From Spirochaetia bacterium (GTDB taxonomy: Bacteria > Spirochaetota > UBA4802 > UBA5550), in assembly GCA_031289575.1 (NCBI GenBank), contig JAITPE010000144.1, positions 1 to 9,078 on the forward strand: a stretch of DNA of 9,078 bases. The letters are read 5' to 3'. Within the stretch, counting starts at the first letter, position 1, and each line of letters begins with the position of its first letter. Shown here piece after piece: positions 1 through 7,704 of the stretch. A program made the position numbers and the translations under genes. The notes below the pieces were generated by a model. The model had not been told where the DNA came from, did not search any database, and saw only the letters and a list, made by a program, of their open reading frames with translations.

Positions 1-3000
1 AAATTTTTGTCGCAGCTGTAATTTTTATCGGCCGATTGAAGATAGCGGTGCAGCGCCAGCGTGTACACCATGTACTGCAGATTGTATTTGTGTTGAATCA
101 TCGCGCCGTGTAGAGCCTCTTTATTATAGTCTGATATATTCCCGCCGAGATAATTCGACTTCCAGTCGGCCAAGTAGTAGATGCCGTTCTTTCTGAAAAC
201 CAAGTCTATGAAGCCGTGCATGTATCCGCCGAAAGGTTCAAGCTCAGAGCATCCCTCGAGAAAGCTGAAATCCTTGCTTCCATCCTTGACTGAGAAGTAG
301 AATTCCAACTCTGTTTTTTTATCGGAGTCCGCGATGTCGGCCAAGCAAAAGGCGGGTTCAACAGGGAGGGGCGTGCGCAGAACATCTCTAACTGTTTTTT
401 CTATCACTACGATGTGCTGTCCTGACTCTCCGGAGAGATTGTATTTATTAAGAACAGCTTCCACCGCGGACGTATTGTTTTCCGATGCAAAGCTGATGAG
501 TTCGAACACCTCGTGCAGGGCGCTTCCCGGGCGCGCGCCCTTTGGGAAGGCGAATATTCCCGCGTCTTCTGTTTCGCTCAATGGATAGGGGATGCTGCCG
601 CCGTCATGGTCGGCCGGGGATTCGTCCGCGGCTGAAGCGGACGCGGCGCTCATTGCGCTGAAACTGGATACCTTCCAGGCCTGCGGTATTGTTCCTGTAA
701 ATTGGGGCAGGCGGAGCGTTTCCTCAATTTCGCCGGCATCTTCAAACCTGCCGCTTGAGGCGGGCGGTTCGGTAATCAGAATATTGGGGCTTTCGGCAAG
801 GCGCTCCATGTTTTTTCTGAAATAGGCCGATGAACTTTTATCCGTGTCTTTAATTTTTCCCCATGCTATGTAGCACCGGTGAACCGCCCTTGTAAGCGCG
901 ACATAGAAGAGACGCAATTTTTCCGAGTACTCTTCTTCAAGCACGCTATTGCGCAAAAGGTCTCCGGGATTATTTGTAATGTGAAGCACTTCTTCATATC
1001 TTCCGTCCGATTCCTCATGGTAGAAAAAGGCCCTTCGCTTCGCTCCGGCCTTCTTGTTACCTTTTACCTCTCCCCACAGGAACGGACAAAAAACTATCGG
1101 GTACTCAAGCCCTTTGCTGCCATGTACCGTGATGAGTTTCACCGCGCTCTCATCGCTTTCCAAGCGCAGCATGTGTTCATCATTTCGGGATTCTGATGAT
1201 TTAATCCGCTCCGAGAGCCGGCGCAGCAGGTAGTGTATTCCTGATTCCTTCCTCGATTCCTGATGCAGGAGTTCGCCAAGATGAAGAAAATTTGTAAGCC
1301 TTCTCTCGCCGTTATCCAAAGACATCAGGTGTTTGCGTATTTTGTACATCCGCTGAAACTCCATGAGCATGGCGGCGAACCCCCTGCCGGAAAATACTTT
1401 TCCCAGATTCCTGAAATCGGCTATAATCTTTTCCCTTATTGAGTCGGAACGGTTATATTCAATTATCTCTTCAAAGGAGTACCCCATTAAATCGGTAACC
1501 AACGCGCCCCTTATGAACTTTTCATTTGACGGCTCCGCCACAGCCCGCAGAAATAAAAACATATCGTATGCCTCATCCGACGCAAAGACGTTCCCTTCGC
1601 CGTTCACTACCGCGTGTATTCCCTTTTCGGCTAAATGTTTCTTGAGATTTGCTGCGTAGTACCATGTCTCTGTCAAAACGGCTATGTCGCCTGCCGTGAC
1701 CGGCCGCTCTTCTATATGCGCGCCGCCTGTAAGCAGCGATATTATCTCCGACGCGACAGCGTCATTGATCTGCACAGCGGCCTCTCCTTTGGTCACGGGA
1801 TCTGACTGCTCTATGTTCCATATGACAAGCGGCTTCACGGGATTTTTGTCTATCAAAAGCGTCTTGGCCGAATCGGCCGAGACGGCTTTTTCGTATTTGA
1901 TTTTTTTATACAGGAATGGTTTATCAATGCTGAAAATGCTGTTGAATGCATCAACAAGGCCGCTCTCCGAGCGGTAGTTCCTGCTCAGGGTGAATCTTTC
2001 CATGGATTCGGCCGCGTTCATGTACGTGAAAATATCGGCCCCCCTGAATCCGTAAATCGACTGCTTTGGGTCTCCTATTAGGAAAAGCGTTCCATCGTTC
2101 CCGAAAATTTTGTCAAAAATAAAGTACTGCACCGGATCGGTATCCTGAAATTCATCTATAAACGCGGCCTTGTACTTTTTCCTTACGGCGTTTATTATTA
2201 GCTCGTTCCTGTTAGTGTCGCACAGCGCGTTGTAGAGACGCATCAGAAGGTCGTCATAGTACTGAATGTTTTTCTCGGACTTGCGCGCCAGGAGTTCTTT
2301 CATTGTAAATTCGTACAGGGCGCCCCTGTAGTACGCGGTGAGTTCCAGCAGGCGCTCAAGGATTTTGTCGCATTTTTGGCACAGCTCGTATTCCGCAATT
2401 TTATGATCGGTCATTTTTCCTATGGATTCGGAAGAGAAAAATTCTATTGCCTTTGTGTCAGGAGCATCTTCGGAGAAAAGCGCATTCAGCGAGCGGAAAT
2501 GTTCTTCTGTAATCTTTGGATAAATCGAAAGCTCTTTTTTTATTCGCTCTTCGGATTTAATCCAGAACTCCTTTAATTCGGATAACATAGCCAGAATTTT
2601 TTCAGGGCTGTTATCTTCGCTGTAGGTCAGTTTAGCCAGCGGATGGTTCGTGCTTCCGAAAATGAATTCTCTGATTTGTTTGATGCCGAATTTTTCACCG
2701 GCTATGTACGATACTATGACGGGGTGGGCCGTGCTTATATGCATGCGGTAAAAGTCGGCCGCGATCTCATCGATCAGCGCGTTTTGGTCGGTTATCATTT
2801 CGGTGCCATAGGATGTTCCTGTCTCAAACGCGTTATCGTCCAAGATTCTTTGACAGAATCCATGAATGGTAAAGATAGACGCCTCATCAATGCTGTGCAG
2901 CACATCGGTGAGGGCGCGCGTTTTTTGCGCATCCTGGCGGGATATTTTTTTTACAATCGCGGCGACATCATCGTTGTCAATCGCCGCGCCGTTGAGGGAA

Positions 3001-3218
3001 TCAACAGCGGCGGCGATAAAGTTTCTTATGCGCGCCTTGAGTTCGGCAGCCGCTGCCTTGGTATATGTGACGACAAGTATTTCCTTTAGTGGAATTTCCT
3101 TCTCAACGATAAGGCGCAGCACAAGCAGCGCTATGCTGTATGTCTTTCCTGTTCCGGCGCTTGCTTCAATGAGTTTGGTTCCGGAGAGGTCAATGGTTTG
3201 AGGGTCAAAGTGCTTCAC
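1..3218 (-). CDS. recB: RecB, helicase-nuclease subunit of exonuclease V (3' end of gene cut by the window edge)
   Basis: RecB is the 3'-to-5' SF1A helicase and the only nuclease subunit of the RecBCD enzyme, which resects double-strand breaks and loads RecA. I read the frame codon by codon from GTG at 3218 to position 3 and found no stop: 1072 residues. Helicase motifs in order: Walker A ASAGTGKT (19-26), VVTYTKAAAAEL (about 49-60), TIHGFCQR (117-124), Walker B DEFQDTDP (355-362), GDPKQSIYGFRGAD (from 382), RNYRSES (around Tyr415), LITVHGSKGLEYP (around His699) and LFYVALTRA (771-779). The C-terminal nuclease domain has LHEVFE with His902, GFIDLVF with Asp1005 and ADWKSN with Asp1018 and Lys1020. 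These match E. coli His956, Asp1067, Asp1080 and Lys1082, with the same 13-residue spacing between the aspartates. QYMVYTLALHRY follows. E. coli RecB (1180 aa) extends about 100 residues past the second Asp and here 54 are visible, so roughly 45 are probably missing. Helicase and nuclease both look intact. The GTG start lies 2 bases after the recC stop. Confidence 0.96.
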   Translation of the reverse strand, partial: MKHFDPQTIDLSGTKLIEASAGTGKTYSIALLVLRLIVEKEIPLKEILVVTYTKAAAAELKARIRNFIAAAVDSLNGAAIDNDDVAAIVKKISRQDAQKTRALTDVLHSIDEASIFTIHGFCQRILDDNAFETGTSYGTEMITDQNALIDEIAADFYRMHISTAHPVIVSYIAGEKFGIKQIREFIFGSTNHPLAKLTYSEDNSPEKILAMLSELKEFWIKSEERIKKELSIYPKITEEHFRSLNALFSEDAPDTKAIEFFSSESIGKMTDHKIAEYELCQKCDKILERLLELTAYYRGALYEFTMKELLARKSEKNIQYYDDLLMRLYNALCDTNRNELIINAVRKKYKAAFIDEFQDTDPVQYFIFDKIFGNDGTLFLIGDPKQSIYGFRGADIFTYMNAAESMERFTLSRNYRSESGLVDAFNSIFSIDKPFLYKKIKYEKAVSADSAKTLLIDKNPVKPLVIWNIEQSDPVTKGEAAVQINDAVASEIISLLTGGAHIEERPVTAGDIAVLTETWYYAANLKKHLAEKGIHAVVNGEGNVFASDEAYDMFLFLRAVAEPSNEKFIRGALVTDLMGYSFEEIIEYNRSDSIREKIIADFRNLGKVFSGRGFAAMLMEFQRMYKIRKHLMSLDNGERRLTNFLHLGELLHQESRKESGIHYLLRRLSERIKSSESRNDEHMLRLESDESAVKLITVHGSKGLEYPIVFCPFLWGEVKGNKKAGAKRRAFFYHEESDGRYEEVLHITNNPGDLLRNSVLEEEYSEKLRLFYVALTRAVHRCYIAWGKIKDTDKSSSAYFRKNMERLAESPNILITEPPASSGRFEDAGEIEETLRLPQFTGTIPQAWKVSSFSAMSAASASAADESPADHDGGSIPYPLSETEDAGIFAFPKGARPGSALHEVFELISFASENNTSAVEAVLNKYNLSGESGQHIVVIEKTVRDVLRTPLPVEPAFCLADIADSDKKTELEFYFSVKDGSKDFSFLEGCSELEPFGGYMHGFIDLVFRKNGIYYLADWKSNYLGGNISDYNKEALHGAMIQHKYNLQYMVYTLALHRYLQSADKNYSCDKN

Positions 3219-3220
3219 TT

Positions 3221-6200
3221 TCAGCTTTCCTTCATATTTAAGATAAGTCCGCCGAATACTTTCAATGCTGTGTTTTCAAATCCGTCAATAGAAATGTCCT
3301 GGTCATTCTTGAAGCCTGTAATAAAACAGGGATCATCGTACCCTCCAAAGCAGCGCTTTACATAGCGGTCTGTATCTCTCTCTCCTGTTATTATATATCC
3401 GCCGATCCATGCATTAAGCACATTGTTCCTGTTCGGTTTTTCTTTGTGAAGGTTTTCAATGTAAGCCCATGATGTTTTTGGAAAAAACGGAATAGGGCTG
3501 TAATGTCCTTTTTTAAAAAGCTCAATGAGTTCCTCGAGATATTTGAAGTTATCGTCATAGCTCTCTCCGCTTACGCCTTCAAGTTCAAGAATCTCATAGC
3601 CGTCATTATTGTTTTCTCCTATGTAGACGCTGTCGCAGAAATTGCTGCAATTCATCACAAGATGATGTATCCATAAATTGAGCCTGTCGAGCGGCCTTAT
3701 TTTGGCCGGCCGGAACATAATGTGTTTGCCGCCATAGAGGGCGCATTTCGCCGTGATAGTAATGCCTAAAAGCTCCTGCTCAAAAATTTTTGTTTCCCTC
3801 TCCGCCGATTCGGTATAACTACGAACATGTTCCCGCATTCTTTCGGCCTTCCCGCTGAGTAAATTGAACTCATAGTTTCCTATTGTTCCGGCCGGAAGGG
3901 ATCCCTCCGACTTGTATATTTTAAAGAATGACTGTATCTCGGCGCTTTCCTTGTTGAGCAGATTGTTCTTGATCTTGTACCTCTGCAAGGCGTCAAGCTC
4001 AAACGGTTCAAGTTCCTCAAGCATTCCGCTTTCCATGTTAATATCAACATTGAGGCATTTATTGAGAAAAAACTTTGAGGTGTTCCTGAAAAAATCAACA
4101 AGTTCATCGGCGTTTATTTTATTTTTTATCTCAATGGGAGGCGCGCCCGTTTGTTTTTTATCGGCAGTGGTTACGCGTTTTTCGTACATCTGCGCAGCGT
4201 CGCGGCAGGATGTCGCAGCCTCGAAGTTGTCTTCCCGAAAACTCACAAGTTTTCCGCCGCGGAAATAGGCGGGGCTTGTGCCCTGCAGCGGGTGTTCCGT
4301 TGTGAAGTCATGGAAGGAAGATTGTTCCTGAAAAGCGTACGAGTTTCTTATGTAATCCTGCAGTTCAATGACAACATTGGAGGGCAAAATCGGACTATTG
4401 TCCTTTATGCTGCGTCCGACATAGCTTATGCACAGTTTTTCCCTTGCCGAGAGTATTGTTTCAAGAAACAAGTAGCGGTCATTCTTCCTTGTATCGCGGT
4501 CGCCCGGCTTGGGATTTGCGCTGATGAGATCAAAGGCTTCCGGAATGTGTTTTCTTGGGAAGAGGTCATCGTTCATGCCCACAATATATATCACCCTGAA
4601 CGGGATGCTGCGGAGCGGAACCATGGAACAGAATGTTACGCCGCCTGTTATGAAGCCGCGCCCTGCAGGCTTGTTGCCGAAACGCGCCTTGAGGTAGGCG
4701 CTCATCACATCAAAACCAATCCGGCCGGTAAGGCGCGAAACATCTTCGATGTCTTTGAGTATTTCAATTTGATTGCGCATGTACCTTACCGCGTCCTCGT
4801 CCTCTCCGTCATCGACAAAAAAATTATCCAATATGCCGGTAAAAAAAGTTCTCCATTGCGCCGGCGTCTTTTCGCGCTTTGATTCTCTTGCGCCTTCGGC
4901 AATATCCAATATGAACGAGGCGAAACAGCCGAGGACTCTTGCGCTGTCGCCCTCTATCTCATCAAACGGATATATGCCGTCAAAAAAATTTTTCTCGTCT
5001 CCGGTCATCGCGTAGCCGAGGAGCATTCTCTCAAGGCCGAAAATCCATGTATTCTCAACCGGCGCGTATTTTATTCCGAGTTCTTCCTGAAAGCCGGCGT
5101 CAATGCCCCAGCGGATATTTGTCTCCGTTACCCATGAGTTTATGAGTTCTATGTCGGCGTTATCAAGCGCGAGCTTATCCCGAATGACGGGCGTGTCAAT
5201 AATTGACATCACGGCGGGCGCTCCGAAGCGGCTTTGAAAGAGAGAGAGCATGTCAAGAAAAAGGCGGATAGCCTTGTTCTCGGCGATGCTCCGGTCGGCA
5301 ATGCTGTACGGGATTCTGTGTTTCTTCTCGGCCGCTCCGAAAACGGCCTCAATGTAGGGCGCGTATCCGTTTATGTCCGTACATAGAACAAGAATCTCGT
5401 TTGGCTTCAGGGTTTTGTCTTTGTCGAAGAGATTAAGAAGATAATCATGCAGCGCCTCGAGTTCGCGCATGGGACTGTGGCATGACACAAAGCTGATGGA
5501 ATCATCTGCCGCGATCTGCTCCTTCTCCGGGTCTTTCTCACGGTCTGCCAGAAATGTAATATCGCGCTGAATGCTCTGAAGCGCTGTAAGGGGCGATGGG
5601 TTATCTTCGTCAAAGAGTTCGGTTATATCGCCAAGGTAATTGTTGTCGTAGAGCAGCGTGAGAAAATCCCTGCCCGAATCCCCGAAGGATGAGAGCAGGG
5701 CATTGCCCCGCTCCGCGTGTTCTATTTTTTTATTGCGTTTATTCTCAAGGCGCGCCAGCGCCTTGTCCGAGAGTATATCTCCCCAATATTCCCGCGACGG
5801 ATTCATGTGGAACAGGTAGACCGGAATAAAGGCCGAGATTCCGGCAAGCACATCAAGGTAATACTTCGGCATAATGGATATGCCGAAGCAGATGATGCGT
5901 TTTGGAAAACCCGCCGGCACAAATGGAAGCGCCGCTTCCTGCGGAAGCAGCGAGTCCAATACCTTCTTCAACCGCTTGTGCCGGCTCTTGCCGGCATACT
6001 GCTCCTCCATGTGCCGCCACAGCGCGAACTGCCAGTTCTCATGAAGGTTTTTGCCGTCAAAGATTTTGCCCTTTTCCCAGTAACTCAGCATCTCCATCCG
6101 GTACAGCGCGTACTGGTCAAAAATATCGGCAACACGCGAGGCAAGCTGAAAGCGCCGCAGGGGGCTTTCGGCTATGTAGCCCGCAAGGTGTTTCATGTCC

Positions 6201-6523
6201 CGGACCGATAAAAAATCGCCCTCCAGAAGGGACATGAGCGACCAGGCGAACATGTCCCGAGAGTAGGGCGATTTTTCCTTTGACGGCTGCAAGAAAAGGC
6301 TTTCCGCAATATCGACGAGTCCTTCATCGGATATAAATTTATAGGATGAAAATATTCCGTTGCAGCGCGCCAGTTCCAAGGAAAGCCAGCGCGCCATGCC
6401 CGGAGTCTGAATGAGGATGATCTCTTCGGCAAACGGAGGCAGCGGATTTGTGCCCATGAGTTCCGCGCAGGCAAGGGCGAGCTTCTCCAGCTTGTTGCCG
6501 CTGTAGTAATTTATGCCTTTCAT
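3221..6523 (-). CDS. recC: RecC, recognition and scaffold subunit of exonuclease V
   Basis: RecC holds RecB and RecD together, splits the DNA strands and, in known enzymes, scans the 3' strand for Chi; its own helicase and nuclease folds are catalytically dead. The 1100 residues are close to E. coli RecC (1122). Recognisable blocks in order: LIQTPGMARWLSLELA (37-52), FVSCHSPMRELEALHDYLL (345-363), LVLCTDINGYAPYIEAVFG (379-397), IPYSIADRS (404-412), the strongly conserved MVPLRSIPFRVIYIVGMNDD (634-653), GDRDTRKNDRYLFLETILSA (674-693) followed by YVGRSIKDNS (701-710), and a C-terminal nuclease-like region from about 805 with WIHHLVMN (951-958). I see no Walker A and no D..DxK nuclease signature, as expected of RecC. 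The ATG overlaps the upstream patatin-gene stop in an ATGA, and recB follows after 2 bases. Chi specificity cannot be read from the sequence. Confidence 0.96.
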   Translation of the reverse strand: MKGINYYSGNKLEKLALACAELMGTNPLPPFAEEIILIQTPGMARWLSLELARCNGIFSSYKFISDEGLVDIAESLFLQPSKEKSPYSRDMFAWSLMSLLEGDFLSVRDMKHLAGYIAESPLRRFQLASRVADIFDQYALYRMEMLSYWEKGKIFDGKNLHENWQFALWRHMEEQYAGKSRHKRLKKVLDSLLPQEAALPFVPAGFPKRIICFGISIMPKYYLDVLAGISAFIPVYLFHMNPSREYWGDILSDKALARLENKRNKKIEHAERGNALLSSFGDSGRDFLTLLYDNNYLGDITELFDEDNPSPLTALQSIQRDITFLADREKDPEKEQIAADDSISFVSCHSPMRELEALHDYLLNLFDKDKTLKPNEILVLCTDINGYAPYIEAVFGAAEKKHRIPYSIADRSIAENKAIRLFLDMLSLFQSRFGAPAVMSIIDTPVIRDKLALDNADIELINSWVTETNIRWGIDAGFQEELGIKYAPVENTWIFGLERMLLGYAMTGDEKNFFDGIYPFDEIEGDSARVLGCFASFILDIAEGARESKREKTPAQWRTFFTGILDNFFVDDGEDEDAVRYMRNQIEILKDIEDVSRLTGRIGFDVMSAYLKARFGNKPAGRGFITGGVTFCSMVPLRSIPFRVIYIVGMNDDLFPRKHIPEAFDLISANPKPGDRDTRKNDRYLFLETILSAREKLCISYVGRSIKDNSPILPSNVVIELQDYIRNSYAFQEQSSFHDFTTEHPLQGTSPAYFRGGKLVSFREDNFEAATSCRDAAQMYEKRVTTADKKQTGAPPIEIKNKINADELVDFFRNTSKFFLNKCLNVDINMESGMLEELEPFELDALQRYKIKNNLLNKESAEIQSFFKIYKSEGSLPAGTIGNYEFNLLSGKAERMREHVRSYTESAERETKIFEQELLGITITAKCALYGGKHIMFRPAKIRPLDRLNLWIHHLVMNCSNFCDSVYIGENNNDGYEILELEGVSGESYDDNFKYLEELIELFKKGHYSPIPFFPKTSWAYIENLHKEKPNRNNVLNAWIGGYIITGERDTDRYVKRCFGGYDDPCFITGFKNDQDISIDGFENTALKVFGGLILNMKES
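3226..3232 (-). promoter_or_regulatory. Ribosome binding site for recB, inside the end of recC
   Basis: On the minus strand AAGGAAA lies just inside the last codons of recC, with about 7-9 bases to the GTG at 3218. There is no ATG in the RecB frame near this point, and the helicase Walker A motif starts only 18 residues later, so this site fixes GTG as the start. Its position within recC predicts translational coupling of RecB to RecC synthesis. Confidence 0.6.
6520..6523 (-). promoter_or_regulatory. ATGA stop/start overlap coupling the patatin gene to recC
   Basis: On the minus strand the four bases ATGA contain the recC start ATG (6523-6521) and the patatin-gene stop TGA (6522-6520). Only a weak AAGAG-type ribosome site precedes the recC ATG, so re-initiation by ribosomes finishing the patatin gene is the likely main route into recC. 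Confidence 0.75.
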
Positions 6524-7581
6524 TTATACTCTTGTACCCGTTTTTTTATGCTGCCGGAATTAACGGCTTCGAGAAAATCATCCTCCAGCCTTTTGCAGCG
6601 TTCGGTTACGGCGTTCCAGTATTCGATTCTCTCCTTGTCTTTTCCAGCGAAGAGATAGAGGTCTTTGCGGTCAGGAATTTTTTTGAGCGGCAGGCTCTCC
6701 ACAAATTCGGGCGACGGGTAAACCAATAGCGTCTTCTCATGTGACGCCGGTTTATGCCAGGGCACATATTTGTCGAACCATCCGGGAACTATGCGGCCGA
6801 AAAAATGCGGATACAGAACCAATCCCTTGCTCTTGAAAGGAATATCGATATGATAATCGATCATTCCGCCGTCACGGTAGATGCCTTCGGCGGCTCCCGG
6901 AATATTCTCAACGCCACGCATAACCGCGGGAATGGAACCGGATGCCATAAGCGCGGCCTTCAGGTTTTCCGGAGTAAAGGCCGCCTTATCTGTGGGAAAA
7001 TCATCCATATCAAAAAAAGGCGGCAGCGTGCGCCTGTCATAAAAAAGAGTTCTTGTGAAGAACAGAGTCATTGCCTTTCTGGAAAAAAAATTCAAAAGGG
7101 CGGCCGCCCCAAGGCCGGCCGTCAGCCTTTTGACCGAATGGCTGTTCAACACGCCGTGAGAACGGTCGGTAAAAATATTAAGCCTCAAGTAGGGATGGCT
7201 CAACACCTCGTACGCCGCGGCCTTGCCAAGGTACGCTTCGAGAATGCGCATAGACTCGGCGCTCACTTCTTCGGGGGAAGGCTTTGCGGAATAGCTTTGT
7301 CTGATGTAGCGTTCCTCAAAGCGCTCGATTGCCAAAACGGGATTTTTTTGTGTAACCGCGGCAAAGCGCCACGCGCCTATTGATGAGCCGATTAAGAAAA
7401 GGGGGCGCTTGCGTTCTTTGAGAAACTCGCCGAAAAGCGCGCGGTCAATCCTGCTTAGAACAAGCCATTTGGGGCCGCCCGCCGCTCCGGCGATGATATC
7501 TATATCATCCTGTTGAAGGCCTTTGCCGCGTATAATTTCAATAGCCGATGATCCGGCGCGGAAATGCAAATATTCTTTCAT
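6520..7581 (-). CDS. Patatin-like phospholipase family protein
   Basis: Patatin-fold proteins are Ser-Asp dyad lipid acyl hydrolases; the substrate of this one is unknown. From the ATG at 7581 it has 353 residues. It shows a glycine-rich oxyanion-hole segment GAAGGPKW (32-39), the nucleophile elbow GSSIG (65-69, Ser67), a conserved ASGSIPAVM block (213-221) and the second catalytic motif DGGMIDYH (237-244, Asp237). This is the bacterial GGPKW-type subgroup, not the classical DGGGxRG form. A hydrophobic stretch at about 156-180 could touch membrane; I see no signal peptide. Start choice: a TTG at 7644 adds 21 residues and lies 16 bases after GGAGGTG, which is too far for a normal start. The ATG at 7581 has only a weak GGA 5 bases upstream but matches where the family's conserved N-terminus begins. 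The gene ends in an ATGA overlap with recC, so it is probably co-expressed with recC and recB. The link of a lipase-like protein to repair is not explained by known RecBCD biology. Confidence 0.88.
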   Translation of the reverse strand: MKEYLHFRAGSSAIEIIRGKGLQQDDIDIIAGAAGGPKWLVLSRIDRALFGEFLKERKRPLFLIGSSIGAWRFAAVTQKNPVLAIERFEERYIRQSYSAKPSPEEVSAESMRILEAYLGKAAAYEVLSHPYLRLNIFTDRSHGVLNSHSVKRLTAGLGAAALLNFFSRKAMTLFFTRTLFYDRRTLPPFFDMDDFPTDKAAFTPENLKAALMASGSIPAVMRGVENIPGAAEGIYRDGGMIDYHIDIPFKSKGLVLYPHFFGRIVPGWFDKYVPWHKPASHEKTLLVYPSPEFVESLPLKKIPDRKDLYLFAGKDKERIEYWNAVTERCKRLEDDFLEAVNSGSIKKRVQEYK

Positions 7582-7673
7582 TCTTGTCCAATGGATTTTT
7601 TTTGACTCTGATAGTACGTTCAAAATGTTCATAGCAAAAGTCAATATCTTTTTGTTGTCGCACCTCCATTTCT

Positions 7674-7690
7674 GAATTATGCCTTAATTC
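7674..7690. repeat. Small inverted repeat over the candidate -10 box
   Basis: A perfect 6-base inverted repeat, GAATTA and TAATTC on the minus strand, is separated by the 5 bases AGGCA. There is no T-run after it, so it is not a normal intrinsic terminator for the upstream 332-residue gene. It covers the proposed -10 hexamer and part of the spacer, where an operator would act. Six-base AT-rich palindromes also arise by chance. Confidence 0.35.
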
Positions 7691-7704
7691 GGCTATGTGG
7701 GCAA
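7676..7704 (-). promoter_or_regulatory. Candidate sigma-70 promoter for patatin-recC-recB
   Basis: On the minus strand TTGCCC (7704-7699, 4 of 6 to the -35 consensus) and CATAAT (7681-7676, 5 of 6 to the -10 consensus) are separated by exactly 17 bases. Transcription would begin near 7668-7670, just before GGAGGTG at 7667-7661. The -35 box lies inside the last codons of the 332-residue gene. It would let the repair operon be expressed independently of the two upstream genes. Inferred from sequence match only. Confidence 0.35.

Noticed and set aside
2643..3089. A long plus-strand open frame opposite the recB N-terminus (also those at 334-588, 592-825, 1363-1659 and 1684-1977)
   Set aside because: They lie antisense to an unbroken RecB frame with all helicase and nuclease motifs; the peptides show no family motifs and are by-products of the codon use of recB.
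4151..4882. A 243-codon plus-strand frame opposite recC (also 5717-6211)
   Set aside because: Antisense shadow of the most conserved part of RecC; no plausible ribosome site or recognisable domain.
6754..7383. A 209-codon plus-strand frame opposite the patatin gene
   Set aside because: The patatin catalytic motifs GSSIG and DGG lie on the minus strand across the same bases, so this frame is a shadow.
3221..7581. A complete new antiphage island built from patatin plus RecBC
   Set aside because: RecB and RecC look like ordinary full-length exonuclease V subunits, and there is no cyclase, TIR, reverse transcriptase or other defence marker nearby; only the coupling is kept as an observation.
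7674..7690. Intrinsic terminator after the 332-residue gene
   Set aside because: The stem is only six mostly A/T pairs and is followed on the minus strand by AGAAATGG, not a T-run.
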